DNA from: Parahoeflea olei
Lineage (GTDB): Bacteria; Pseudomonadota; Alphaproteobacteria; Rhizobiales; Rhizobiaceae
NCBI RefSeq assembly: GCF_001703635.1
Contig: NZ_LQZT01000003.1
Coordinates: 29,676-93,675, forward strand
Length of the DNA: 64,000 nt
Direction: 5' to 3'
The translations under genes were made by a program, and so were the position numbers. Numbering within the stretch: position 1 is the stretch's first letter; the number at the start of each line of letters is the position of its first letter. Below the pieces are notes generated by a model. That model had not been told where the DNA came from. It was given only the letters and a program-made list of their open reading frames with translations, and made no database searches. Shown here in pieces: positions 17,441 through 26,190 of the stretch.

Positions 17441-18187
17441 ATGAGAGACCGCTTGCCCGCTTCGACACCCGCGCTCGATCAGGCGCCGCTGCTGTCGTCC
17501 AGGTTCGTCTGGAAACTCACAGCCGTAGTGGCGCTGCTCTGCCTGGTCACGCTGGCGATCGCGCTTGCCGGGCGGCTGGTGGGCAGAAGCATTTCCCAGG
17601 CGGGCAACACCGCAGACACGACGCTACACGCCATCGTCATCGGCAACGATGCGCTACGGCTACCCGCCAATGTGATCCGGTTCGAGAGCCAGCGCGTCTC
17701 CGGCGCACAGATCGCCGTGGACACCTATTTCTCCTGGCCGGGCATGCAGGGTTACAGCGAAGAGACCCGCGCAGTCTTCAACCAGACCCATTCCGCCGAC
17801 GGGCTGATCTTCGCCCGCATCGCCCAGGCGACGATGTCGCGCGACATGTCGGGCCGGTTCACGCCGATCTACCGCCGCCTCACGCAAGGCGCGCCGGTGG
17901 CTGGTCCGAGCGGGCTCGATTCCTACCGGCTCAAGCCCGGCGCCGGCTATGCCAACGAGTTGATGTATGTGGAACGCACCGCCGGCGCGCAGCCATATGC
18001 CATCCGCTGTCTGGTGGAGGAGGCATCGAACGGGCCGGATTTCAACACCCGAACCGGTTGCCAGCGCGACATCTTCATCGGCCAGGACCTTTCGGTCACC
18101 TACCGGTTTTCCATCGACATGCTGCCGCACTGGCGCGAGATCGAGCGCGATGTGCGCGCCCGGCTGGAGCAGGCGCTGGTCGATTAG
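17441..18187 (+). CDS. Hypothetical membrane-anchored protein
   Basis: The 248-residue protein has one N-terminal transmembrane helix (VWKLTAVVALLCLVTLAIALAG without charge breaks, about residues 23-44) and a soluble, presumably periplasmic domain of about 200 residues. Conserved-looking features are IVIGNDALRLPANVIRF and RDIFIGQDLSVTYRFS near the C-terminus, with a cysteine pair (IRCLVEE, TGCQRD) that could form a disulfide. I do not recognise a named function. The ATG at 17441 (MRDRLPAST) is chosen. It converges with the DUF3126 gene with a 4-base overlap. Confidence 0.8.
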   Translation: MRDRLPASTPALDQAPLLSSRFVWKLTAVVALLCLVTLAIALAGRLVGRSISQAGNTADTTLHAIVIGNDALRLPANVIRFESQRVSGAQIAVDTYFSWPGMQGYSEETRAVFNQTHSADGLIFARIAQATMSRDMSGRFTPIYRRLTQGAPVAGPSGLDSYRLKPGAGYANELMYVERTAGAQPYAIRCLVEEASNGPDFNTRTGCQRDIFIGQDLSVTYRFSIDMLPHWREIERDVRARLEQALVD

Positions 18188-18387
18188 AGATCGACGTCGA
18201 GGATCGCCATCGAGAAATTGTAGGAAAGATCGCCATCCTCGTCATCGCGGAAGATGATGCCGAGGAATTCGTCGCCGTGATAGACCTCGGCCGAGTCATC
18301 CTTGCGCGGACGCGCCTTGATCACCATGTCCTGGTTGAAAATGCGCTTGAAATAAGCTTCCAGCTTGGTGATTTCATCAGGTTTCAC
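18184..18387 (-). CDS. DUF3126 family small protein
   Basis: The 67-residue protein has the DUF3126 pattern: KPDEITKLEAYFKRIF, KARPRKDDSAEVY, DEDGDLSYNFSMAILDVDL. Function is unknown; it is a conserved small cytosolic protein of Rhizobiales. The start is GTG at 18387, supported by a strong ribosome-binding site (GAGGAGAA ending 4 bases upstream) and by the family N-terminus. It lies about 120 bases downstream of cysE on the same strand. Confidence 0.9.
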   Translation of the reverse strand: MKPDEITKLEAYFKRIFNQDMVIKARPRKDDSAEVYHGDEFLGIIFRDDEDGDLSYNFSMAILDVDL

Positions 18388-18511
18388 AATGTTCTCCTCG
18401 GCGGTTGGTGACGTCCGCGCTTTTTGCACGGACGGAGGGCTAAATCAAACCCGTGTTGGAGTTATCCCGACCTTGCGTGCCGAAACCGGTCCGGCGCCGA
18501 GGGGCGCCGCT

Positions 18512-19336
18512 TCAGTCACCGGCGGCGAGCATCTGGTCCATGGCGCGCGACGGCTCTTCGCATCCGGCGGTGCCCACGACCCGCGCGGGAACGCCCGCCA
18601 CCGTCGAGTTCGCCGGCACCGGCTTGAGCACCACCGAGCCCGCAGCGATGCGGCTGCAGTGGCCGATTTCGATATTGCCGAGCACCTTGGCGCCGGCCCC
18701 GATCAGCACGCCGTCGCGGATCTTCGGGTGGCGGTCACCGCTTTCCTTGCCGGTGCCGCCCAGCGTGACGCCCTGCAGGATCGAGACATTGTCGCCAATG
18801 GTCGCGGTCATGCCGACGACGAGGCCGGTGGCGTGATCGAGGAAGATGCCCTTGCCGATGCGCGCGGCCGGGTTGATGTCGGTCTGGAAGATTTCCGAGG
18901 ACCGGCTCTGCAGATAGAGCGCCAGATCGACGCGGCCCCGGTTCCACAGCCAGTGAGCCAGGCGATGGGTCTGGATGGCATGGAAGCCCTTGAAATAGAG
19001 CACCGGCTGGAGGAAGCGCGCGCAGGCGGGATCGCGGTCATAGACGGCCTGGATGTCGACGCGCAGCACCGCTCCCCATTCGGGCCAGTCGGCCAGCATC
19101 TCAAGGAAGGTCTGCCGGAGCAGATTGGCCTGGAGATCGGGATGGTCGAGCCGTTCGCACACGCGGTGAATCACGGCCTCTTCGAGCGAGGGCTGGTTGA
19201 GAACGGTCGAGTACAGAAACGCCGCGAGCAGCGGATCCTGTGCCACCGAGCGCTCGGCTTCCATGCGGATGGAATCCCAGATCGGGTCGATCGCCTGGAG
19301 AGATTCCCCCACGCGCACCCCTGAATTCGCTGCCAT
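18512..19336 (-). CDS. cysE: Serine O-acetyltransferase
   Basis: The 274-residue enzyme has the helical N-terminal SATase domain (DPIWDSIRMEAERS, LAAFLYSTVLNQPSLEEAV) and a left-handed beta-helix with the catalytic histidine in FLDHATGLVVG, plus ILQGVTLGGTGK and KVLGNIEIG. It transfers acetyl from acetyl-CoA to serine, the first step of cysteine synthesis. ATG at 19336 is preferred; an in-frame ATG at 19360 sits against its G-run. The opposite crotonase gene starts 73 bases away. Confidence 0.96.
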   Translation of the reverse strand: MAANSGVRVGESLQAIDPIWDSIRMEAERSVAQDPLLAAFLYSTVLNQPSLEEAVIHRVCERLDHPDLQANLLRQTFLEMLADWPEWGAVLRVDIQAVYDRDPACARFLQPVLYFKGFHAIQTHRLAHWLWNRGRVDLALYLQSRSSEIFQTDINPAARIGKGIFLDHATGLVVGMTATIGDNVSILQGVTLGGTGKESGDRHPKIRDGVLIGAGAKVLGNIEIGHCSRIAAGSVVLKPVPANSTVAGVPARVVGTAGCEEPSRAMDQMLAAGD

Positions 19337-19409
19337 TGCCGCCTCCGGGCTGAATTGCATTCCCCCCGAAGATAAGACACAAAGCTCAAAAAACAAATGG
19401 CGGGATGAA

Positions 19410-20210
19410 ATGGACGACAAAAAACCTTTCGCGGATGGGGCAATCATTGCCTTGACAGCGGACACGGGCATCGGGCGGCTGACCATTGCGCGGCCGGAAA
19501 AGCGCAATGCGTTGACCGATGCGATGTGGCGCGCCCTGCCCGCAGCCATTGCCTGGCTGGTCAAAACCCGCGCGATGCGGGTGATCGTGATCGAAGGCGC
19601 GGGCGGCCGCGATTTTTCCGCCGGCGCCGATATCGGCGAGTTTGAAACCCTGCGCAAGGACGCCGGCACCGCGCGTGCCTACGAGACGGCGAACTCGGCG
19701 GCCTTTGCCGCGATCCGCACCTGCCCGGTTCCGGTGATCGCTGCCATCCGCGGCATCTGCTTCGGCGGCGGCTTCGGCCTTGCGGCGGCCGCGGACCTGA
19801 GGCTCGCCGACACGAGTGCCCGCTTTGCCATTCCCGCCGCCCGGCTCGGGCTCGCCTATCCGCCTGACGCGGTGCAGGACCTGGTGCGCGCGCTCGGCGA
19901 CCAGCAGGCACGCCGGGCGCTGTATACGGCCGGCGAACTCTCCGCGGCGGAAGCGCTTGCCTGCGGCTGCCTGCTGTCAGTCAGCGACGCGGACAGGCTG
20001 GATGCGGAGGTGGATGCGCTCGCCGCAAGAATGGCGGCCGCGGCCCCGCTGTCGGTCCGGGCCTCGAAAGCGGCGATTTCAGCCGGCCCGGCACCGCAGT
20101 CGCGCGACCGGGCGGACCGGCTCGCCGCCGCGACCTTCGACAGCGAGGATTACGCCGAAGGTCGCCGCGCTTTCATGGAAAAGCGGGCGCCCGCCTTTAG
20201 CGGGCGCTGA
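19410..20210 (+). CDS. Crotonase-fold (enoyl-CoA hydratase/isomerase family) protein lacking both catalytic glutamates
   Basis: The 266-residue crotonase has the oxyanion-hole motifs FSAGADIGEF and ICFGGGFGLA. In classical hydratases the two acid-base glutamates follow GGGC and sit in the PE(I/V) motif; here those positions read GGGFG and IPAARLG, so both are replaced by non-acidic residues. It is therefore probably not a standard enoyl-CoA hydratase and may catalyse another crotonase reaction (isomerisation, decarboxylation, thioester hydrolysis). It overlaps the convergent hydrolase gene by 14 bases. Confidence 0.88.
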   Translation: MDDKKPFADGAIIALTADTGIGRLTIARPEKRNALTDAMWRALPAAIAWLVKTRAMRVIVIEGAGGRDFSAGADIGEFETLRKDAGTARAYETANSAAFAAIRTCPVPVIAAIRGICFGGGFGLAAAADLRLADTSARFAIPAARLGLAYPPDAVQDLVRALGDQQARRALYTAGELSAAEALACGCLLSVSDADRLDAEVDALAARMAAAAPLSVRASKAAISAGPAPQSRDRADRLAAATFDSEDYAEGRRAFMEKRAPAFSGR

Positions 20211-21105
20211 GTGCCCGCGCCCTGCCCTCGAGCTTGGCGAGGAAGCCAAGCACGGCGTCGTTGAAGGCATCGTTGCGGTCGCCCGCCACCATGTGGCCTG
20301 CACCCGACACATCGACGAAATCGGCATGCGGCACCATTTCGCCAAAGGCCCTGACGGCATCCTCCGTCACCAGTTCCGATTGCTGCCCGCGCACCAGCAG
20401 CACCGGGATGGCAAGCCCGCGCGCGGCGTCGGCCAGACGCTGCTCGATGGTGCCGGCATCGGTGTTGATCGTGCGCGGGCCGTCGATGAAGGCCGGATCC
20501 CAATGCCAGCGGTAGCGGCCGTCGCCGCCCTTGCGCAGGTTCTTGCCAAGCCCGGAAAGCGACTTGCGCGGAGGCCGGTTGGGCAGATAGGCGGCAATCG
20601 CCTCGGCGGCTTCCTCGAGCGTGGCAAAGCCTTCGCGCATCCTCGCCGCCATGAATCCCTGGATCCTGGCCACGCCGTCGGCATCCATGTGCGGCGTGAT
20701 ATCGACCAGCACCAGACCGGCAACCAGCCCCGCCTCACCGAGCGCGCAGGCAAGCAGCCCGGAAATCCCGCCAAGCGACGCCCCCACCAGCACCGGCGGC
20801 TTGCCGCATTGCTGGGCGATCTCGCGGCAGACCGCGATCGCGTCGCGGGCGTAGTCCTCGGCCGCATAGGCCCCGTCCTCGACCCAGGCGCTGTCGCCAT
20901 GGCCGCGCTGATCGACGGTAAAGGCCGCATGTCCGGCATCGGCGATCCGTCGCGCCGCGCCGCCCCAGGCATGCCGGGTCTGGCCACCGCCGTGAAGCAA
21001 CAAGACGGGATTGCCGTGCGCTGCGCCCGCCGGCTCGTGCCTGTCCGCCGTGAGCCGGTTGCCGGCAGCGCCCGTGAACGCCAGGGCGGTCTTGCCATGG
21101 GTCAC
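20197..21105 (-). CDS. Alpha/beta hydrolase
   Basis: This 302-residue alpha/beta hydrolase has the oxyanion turn NPVLLLHGGGQTRHAW, nucleophile S in VLVGASLGGISG, an acid in LVRGQQSELVT and the histidine in SGAGHMVAGDRND. The substrate is unknown; it resembles the epoxide-hydrolase/peroxidase-like branch. Its start overlaps the stop of the next hydrolase (4 bases), so the two are coupled. The C-terminus overlaps the crotonase gene end on the opposite strand. Confidence 0.88.
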   Translation of the reverse strand: MTHGKTALAFTGAAGNRLTADRHEPAGAAHGNPVLLLHGGGQTRHAWGGAARRIADAGHAAFTVDQRGHGDSAWVEDGAYAAEDYARDAIAVCREIAQQCGKPPVLVGASLGGISGLLACALGEAGLVAGLVLVDITPHMDADGVARIQGFMAARMREGFATLEEAAEAIAAYLPNRPPRKSLSGLGKNLRKGGDGRYRWHWDPAFIDGPRTINTDAGTIEQRLADAARGLAIPVLLVRGQQSELVTEDAVRAFGEMVPHADFVDVSGAGHMVAGDRNDAFNDAVLGFLAKLEGRARALSAR

Positions 21106-21896
21106 GCGCGGTCTCCCGCTTCGAGTTCGGCATAGAAGTCGAGCACCGCCGCCTTGAACACCTTGTCGCCCACCGCCAGCATGTGGTCGCGCCGGGGAAT
21201 GTCGAGACTCCGGCCGTTCGGCAGAAGTTCGGCCAGACCTTCGGCGGAGCCGGCGATGTCGTCGCGCGTCCCGACGGCGACCAGCGTGGGCATCGTCAGC
21301 CGCATCAGGTCGGCGCGGTCGACCAGGGTGCGCGAGGTGCTGATGCAGGCCGCGAGCGCCAGCCTGTCGCTTTTGGTCTGTTCGGCGAAGGCGCGGAACA
21401 TCCGCCCGCGCTCGTCGGTGACGTCGTCGAGCGAGGGCGCACGCAGCGCCTCGGCAATCGGATCCCAGTCGCCCACCCCGTCGATCATGCCCATGCCGAG
21501 CCCGCCCAGCACCAGCGACCGTACCCGTTCGGGCCGGGCCAGCGCGAGGAAGGTGGAGATGCGCGCCCCCATCGAATAACCCATCACATGGGCCGATTCG
21601 ATCCCGAGCTCGTCCAGCAGACCGCCCGCATCCGTCGCCATCGACTCCGGGTCATAGGCATCGGGGTCATGCGGCTTGGAGGATTGGCCATGGCCGCGAT
21701 TGTCGAGCGCGATCACCCGATAGCCGGCGTCGCCGAGCGTCTTGAACCAGCCCGGGAACACCCAGTTGACATGGGCGGTGGAGGCAAAGCCGTGGATCAG
21801 CAGAACCGGGGCGCCGTCAGAATGTCCGCCCTCGTACCAGGCGATTTCGATATCGCCGGAGGCAAAGCGTCCGGCCTGCAACTGTTCGAGATTCAT
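21102..21896 (-). CDS. Alpha/beta hydrolase
   Basis: The 264-residue hydrolase has LLIHGFASTAHVNW, ALDNRGHGQS, the nucleophile elbow VMGYSMGARIS, an acid in VAVGTRDDIAGS and the histidine in IPRRDHMLAVGD. It is first in a coupled pair with a second alpha/beta hydrolase. The two share the fold but differ strongly in sequence, so they probably act on different or successive substrates. Nothing nearby identifies the substrate. Confidence 0.88.
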   Translation of the reverse strand: MNLEQLQAGRFASGDIEIAWYEGGHSDGAPVLLIHGFASTAHVNWVFPGWFKTLGDAGYRVIALDNRGHGQSSKPHDPDAYDPESMATDAGGLLDELGIESAHVMGYSMGARISTFLALARPERVRSLVLGGLGMGMIDGVGDWDPIAEALRAPSLDDVTDERGRMFRAFAEQTKSDRLALAACISTSRTLVDRADLMRLTMPTLVAVGTRDDIAGSAEGLAELLPNGRSLDIPRRDHMLAVGDKVFKAAVLDFYAELEAGDRA

Positions 21897-22061
21897 GCGG
21901 TGTATCCTTCAAGCCCTAACTAACCCAAATGGCGCGACTTGCAAACAAGGCCAGAGCCAAGCGGGTTGAAGCGGCGAAATCGGCAGATTCATCGCTACAC
22001 TTTTGCGATTTCAGTGTATATGGTCGCGCCAAACACCGGATTCCCGCGACGGAGACTGCCC

Positions 22062-22307
22062 ATGTCCGACCACTCAATTCCGCATTTCCAGAACGATGCG
22101 GGCCATTCCAGCATCGAGATTGGCGTCAAGGAATTCATGTGCGTGGGGGCAAATCCGCCTTTCGATCACCCGCATGTCTTCCTCGACATGGGCGCTGATT
22201 CCGAAAAAGTCTGCCCCTATTGCTCGACGCTGTATCGCTACAATGCCAGCCTGCATGCCGACGTGACGGTGCCGGCCGGCTGCGCATGGAAATACCAGGC
22301 TGCCTGA
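22062..22307 (+). CDS. CHCC zinc-finger protein, NDUFS6-like
   Basis: The 81-residue protein has the zf-CHCC pattern: C27 in EFMCVGAN, the histidines in FDHPHVFLDMG, and the CPYC pair at 51-54. This family includes mitochondrial complex I subunit NDUFS6 and its alphaproteobacterial relatives, which bind zinc at the NADH dehydrogenase peripheral arm. The ATG at 22062 is the family start. The FAD monooxygenase gene follows 33 bases later. Confidence 0.88.
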   Translation: MSDHSIPHFQNDAGHSSIEIGVKEFMCVGANPPFDHPHVFLDMGADSEKVCPYCSTLYRYNASLHADVTVPAGCAWKYQAA

Positions 22308-22340
22308 GGCGAGCCCCCTGGCCCGACCGGGAGGCCATTC

Positions 22341-23519
22341 ATGACTGCCCAGAGCATTTCCATCGTCGGCGCAGGCATTGCCGGGCTCACCGCCGCGCTC
22401 GCCTTCGCCGCCAGGGGATTTGACGTCGATATCGTCGAGCAGGCCGAAGAACTCAGCGAGCTTGGCGCCGGGCTTCAGGTTTCACCCAATGCAAGCCGGA
22501 TCCTGATTGCGCTCGGCCTCGGCGAGGCCCTCGAACGCGTGATCATCCGCCCCGAGCAGGTCAAGCTCGTGTCCGGCCTGTCCCTGCAGAAGATCGCCCA
22601 TGTGCCCTGCGGTGCCTTCGCGGCCGAACGCTGGGGCGCGCCCTATGGCGTCGTGCACCGTGCCGATCTGCAGGCGATCCTGCTGCAGGCGGTGCTGGAC
22701 AGCAAAAGCTGCCGGCTGCATCTGGGCCAGCGGGTGAATGCATCCGGGATGCCCGAGCCGGATGAACGGCCCGACGCCCCTGCCCCCGCGCTCACCATCG
22801 GCGCCGACGGCGTCTGGTCGCAAAGCCGCCGCTGCATTCCCGGCGCCAACGCGCCCCGGTTTTCGGGCCTCGTCGCCTGGCGCTTCATGATGCCGCCGGA
22901 TGCCGCCGGCGCACTTCTGGACCGCCACAACGTCACTGCCTTTCTCGGCCCGGATGCGCATATGGTGGCCTATCCGGTCGATGGCGGCCGCTCGATCAAC
23001 GTGATCGCGATCACCCGCGGCACGGATCCCGGGCGCACCTGGGCGCAGCGCGAAACCCCCACCGAGCGACTGGGCCTGCTCGATTCCTTTGCCGACTGGC
23101 ATCCCGACATCGTGGCGGTGTTTCGCCAGGCGCCGCAGATGACCTGGTGGCCGCTGTTCGGCGTGCCCGACGGCCGCTGGTACGACGAGGCCGGCACCAT
23201 GCTGATCGGCGATGCGGCCCATGCCACCACGCCGTTTGCAGCGCAGGGCGCAGGCATGGCGATCGAGGATGCCTACGAGTTGGCCCAGGCATTTGCCAAT
23301 GCGCCCGAGACCGGGCGGATCGAGGCGCTCAAGAATTATGAAACGCACCGGCGGCAGCGCGTCGGACGAGCGCGCAACCGCGCGGCCTTCAACAAGTTCG
23401 CCTATCACGCCCGGGGCCCGGTCCGGATCGCCCGCGACATGGTGCTTGCGATCCGAAGCCCGGAAAGCCTGGCCCGCGACCTCGATTGGCTCTACGGCTA
23501 TCGCGCTCCGGGAACCTGA
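22341..23519 (+). CDS. FAD-dependent monooxygenase (salicylate hydroxylase-like)
   Basis: This 392-residue class A flavoprotein monooxygenase has the dinucleotide motif VGAGIAGLTAAL near the N-terminus with E at the end of the second strand (DIVEQ), the central ADGVWS (DG) motif, and the GD motif LIGDAAHATTPFAAQGAGMAIEDA. Members hydroxylate aromatic substrates using NAD(P)H and O2; the substrate is not deducible. It sits behind the NDUFS6-like gene and converges with the DUF2459 gene with a 22-base overlap. Confidence 0.9.
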   Translation: MTAQSISIVGAGIAGLTAALAFAARGFDVDIVEQAEELSELGAGLQVSPNASRILIALGLGEALERVIIRPEQVKLVSGLSLQKIAHVPCGAFAAERWGAPYGVVHRADLQAILLQAVLDSKSCRLHLGQRVNASGMPEPDERPDAPAPALTIGADGVWSQSRRCIPGANAPRFSGLVAWRFMMPPDAAGALLDRHNVTAFLGPDAHMVAYPVDGGRSINVIAITRGTDPGRTWAQRETPTERLGLLDSFADWHPDIVAVFRQAPQMTWWPLFGVPDGRWYDEAGTMLIGDAAHATTPFAAQGAGMAIEDAYELAQAFANAPETGRIEALKNYETHRRQRVGRARNRAAFNKFAYHARGPVRIARDMVLAIRSPESLARDLDWLYGYRAPGT

Positions 23520-24223
23520 ACGAACAGTTCCTTGTCGTTGTGAAGCGCCAGACCAGCCGTCAGCAGACCCGGCAGCGGCGTCCACCAGCCCGTGGTTATG
23601 CCGGCCGCGCGCAGCATCCGCGCCGTCCAGACATTGCAACCCACAAGCGCGTTGAACGATCCGCGCGCCTCGTAGAATCTGTCATAGGGACCGTATTGCG
23701 CACCGGCGAGCGGAAGCTCGGCCCTATTCGCGCCGCGCATGAAGCTGTCCGACACCGCGGCAAGCAGCCTGTCGAATGCCGCAGGCGGCAGATTCAGCGT
23801 GATAACATCCGGATGGCGGCGGTCGATGGGCCCGGCGAGCGCCATGTGCATCACCGATCGGTCAAGCGTGAGCGCCTTGAAGACGGGTCCGGGCTTGAGG
23901 TCAGCCCAGGTCGGGGTCTCGATGTAGAAACTGCGCCCGCCCCAGCCGGCAATGACATGGGCCACGCCCGGCATGCCCGGATCGAGCCCGTCCCGCGCCA
24001 TGAAGCGGAATCTGCCGATGACATCCGCATCGGCGGGAAACGCGATGTCGGTGTGAATCCGGGAGGACAGTATCAGCACGGTCCGGGTCGTGGTGCTGAA
24101 GGTCTGCCGGAACGGAGCATGAGCGTCTTCGGACGAAAAAGGCCTCGGAACCAGGATTCCGAGGCCCAACAGGACGGCGATTGCCAGACATGCGATTGCC
24201 GCGGTCGCGATGGCCTTTCGCAT
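23498..24223 (-). CDS. DUF2459 / TIGR02117 family protein, exported
   Basis: The 241-residue protein has an N-terminal hydrophobic signal or anchor (residues 5-26). The family motifs are SSRIHTDIAFP, IAGWGGRSFYIETPTW and the late GCNVWTARMLRAAG. The conserved histidine and cysteine suggest a cysteine-peptidase-like fold, but no function is established. It begins 17 bases after the aapP stop on the same strand, so it could be read through from the amino-acid transporter operon. Confidence 0.87.
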   Translation of the reverse strand: MRKAIATAAIACLAIAVLLGLGILVPRPFSSEDAHAPFRQTFSTTTRTVLILSSRIHTDIAFPADADVIGRFRFMARDGLDPGMPGVAHVIAGWGGRSFYIETPTWADLKPGPVFKALTLDRSVMHMALAGPIDRRHPDVITLNLPPAAFDRLLAAVSDSFMRGANRAELPLAGAQYGPYDRFYEARGSFNALVGCNVWTARMLRAAGITTGWWTPLPGLLTAGLALHNDKELFVQVPGAR

Positions 24224-24240
24224 GCGCCCGGCAGCGGCGC

Positions 24241-25038
24241 TCAGTGCAGGATCTGGCTCAGGAACAGCTTGGTGCGTTCGTGCTGCGGGTTGTCGAAGAA
24301 CTCGCCTGGCTCGTTTTGTTCGACGATCTGGCCCTGGTCCATGAAGATCACCCGGTTGGCGACCTGGCGGGCGAAACCCATCTCATGGGTGACGCACAGC
24401 ATGGTCATGCCTTCCTCGGCAAGTCCCACCATGGTGTCGAGCACTTCCTTGATCATTTCCGGATCGAGCGCGGAAGTGGGCTCGTCGAACAGCATGATGC
24501 GCGGGTTCATGCACAGCGAGCGGGCGATCGCCACGCGCTGCTGCTGGCCGCCCGACAACTGGCCCGGATACTTGTTGGCCTGCTCGGGGATCTTGACCCG
24601 CTCGAGATAGTGCATCGCCACTTCCTCGGCCTTCTTCTTCGGCATCTTGCGCACCCAGATCGGCGCCAGCGTGCAGTTCTCCAGGATCGTCAGATGCGGG
24701 AACAGGTTGAAGTGCTGGAACACCATGCCGACTTCGCGGCGCACTTCGTCGATCTTCTTCAGATCGTTGGTCAGCTCGATGCCATCGACGATGATCTTGC
24801 CCTTCTGGTGCTCCTCCAGGCGGTTGATGCAGCGGATCATGGTCGACTTGCCGGAGCCCGAGGGGCCGGCGATGACGATCCGTTCGCCGCGCATCACCTT
24901 GAGGTTGATGTCGCGCAGCACATGGAACTCGCCGTACCATTTGTTCATGCCGATAAGCTCGATCGCCACATCGGTTTCCGACACCGTCATTTTCGACGGC
25001 GTGACGCTCGCTGTTTGCGCTGTGTTGCTGTCAGCCAT
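24241..25038 (-). CDS. aapP: General L-amino acid ABC transporter, ATP-binding protein
   Basis: The 265-residue ATPase has Walker A (GPSGSGKST), Q-loop, the LSGGQQQR signature, Walker B ([14 protein letters not shown]) and the H-switch (VTHEMGF). The segment [20 protein letters not shown] is typical of polar amino acid importers. It is the last gene of aapJQMP, the broad-specificity amino acid uptake system of rhizobia, and probably powers AapQ/AapM. It starts 15 bases after aapM. Confidence 0.96.
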   Translation of the reverse strand: MADSNTAQTASVTPSKMTVSETDVAIELIGMNKWYGEFHVLRDINLKVMRGERIVIAGPSGSGKSTMIRCINRLEEHQKGKIIVDGIELTNDLKKIDEVRREVGMVFQHFNLFPHLTILENCTLAPIWVRKMPKKKAEEVAMHYLERVKIPEQANKYPGQLSGGQQQRVAIARSLCMNPRIMLFDEPTSALDPEMIKEVLDTMVGLAEEGMTMLCVTHEMGFARQVANRVIFMDQGQIVEQNEPGEFFDNPQHERTKLFLSQILH

Positions 25039-25053
25039 GGTTGCAGTCCCCTG

Positions 25054-26187
25054 TTATCGTTTGTGGCCGGTGTCGAGCCGCCGTTCCATATAAGCGGAAT
25101 AGCGCGACATGCCGAAGCAGAAAATGAAGAAGACGAAGGCGGCGAAGACGAAGCCCGTCGCCGGCGTCACCGGAGAGATCCAGTTGGGATCGGTCATGTT
25201 CTGCTGGACGATGCCGAGCAGATCGAACAGGCCGATGATCAGAACGAGGCTCGTATCCTTGAACAACCCGATGAAGGTGTTGACGATGCCGGGAATGACC
25301 AGCTTGAGGGCCTGCGGCATGATCACCAGCCGCGTCCCCTGCCAGAAGGTCAGCGCCATCGCATTGGCCGCTTCGTACTGGCCCTTCGGGATCGCCTGCA
25401 GACCACCGCGGATCACCTCGGCCATATAGGCCGACGAGAACAGCGCGACGCCGATCAGCGCCCTCAGTAGCTTGTCGAACGACACCCCGTCCGGCAGGAA
25501 CAACGGCAGCATCACCGAGGACATGAACAGCACGGTGATCAACGGCACGCCGCGCCAGAACTCGATGAAGATCACGCAGAACATCTTGACGATCGGCATG
25601 TGCGACCGGCGTCCGAGTGCCAGCAGGATGCCGAGCGGAAACGACACGACGATGCCGACGATGGCAACCACCAGCGTGACCAGCAGGCCGCCCCACAGCG
25701 GCGTTTCGACCGGCTTGAGCCCGAATTGCCCGGTGAGCAGGATGAAGGCCAGCACCGGGAACACGATCAGCAGGTAGAGCGCATTCTCGCGCTTGTAGGG
25801 CACGGAGGGAATGGCGATCGGAACCAGGCCCGCGACCAGCAGCAGGCCCGCCAGATTGACCCGCCAACGCTCTTCCAGCGGATAGCGGCCATAGATGAAC
25901 TGGCCGAACTTGGCATCGACGAAGGCCCAGCAGGCACCGGTATCGGGTCCGATGCAGGCTTCGCGGTTGTCACCGGTCCAGACCGCGCTGATGAAGGCCC
26001 AGTCGATGACCGGCGGGATGATCCAGAGCAGGACCAGGAAGGTGATGATGGTCAGCACCGTGTCGCGCGGGGTGGCGAACAGGTTTTCCTTGAGCCATCC
26101 GCCCACGCCCCCGGATTTCGACGGCGGCGCCGAACGCGGCGTCTCCTCGGTTCGCACATAGGCGATCGATTTGGTCGTGTGATCCAT
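25054..26187 (-). CDS. aapM: General L-amino acid ABC transporter permease
   Basis: The 377-residue permease has about eight hydrophobic segments; the C-terminal BPD_transp_1 domain has [24 protein letters not shown] entry and the EAA loop ([25 protein letters not shown] broken here to stay short: EAANAM...MPQALK). The long N-terminal part with an extra periplasmic loop is typical of AapM. It lies 3 bases after aapQ. It forms the inner-membrane channel together with AapQ. Confidence 0.95.
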   Translation of the reverse strand: MDHTTKSIAYVRTEETPRSAPPSKSGGVGGWLKENLFATPRDTVLTIITFLVLLWIIPPVIDWAFISAVWTGDNREACIGPDTGACWAFVDAKFGQFIYGRYPLEERWRVNLAGLLLVAGLVPIAIPSVPYKRENALYLLIVFPVLAFILLTGQFGLKPVETPLWGGLLVTLVVAIVGIVVSFPLGILLALGRRSHMPIVKMFCVIFIEFWRGVPLITVLFMSSVMLPLFLPDGVSFDKLLRALIGVALFSSAYMAEVIRGGLQAIPKGQYEAANAMALTFWQGTRLVIMPQALKLVIPGIVNTFIGLFKDTSLVLIIGLFDLLGIVQQNMTDPNWISPVTPATGFVFAAFVFFIFCFGMSRYSAYMERRLDTGHKR

Positions 26188-26190
26188 GGC

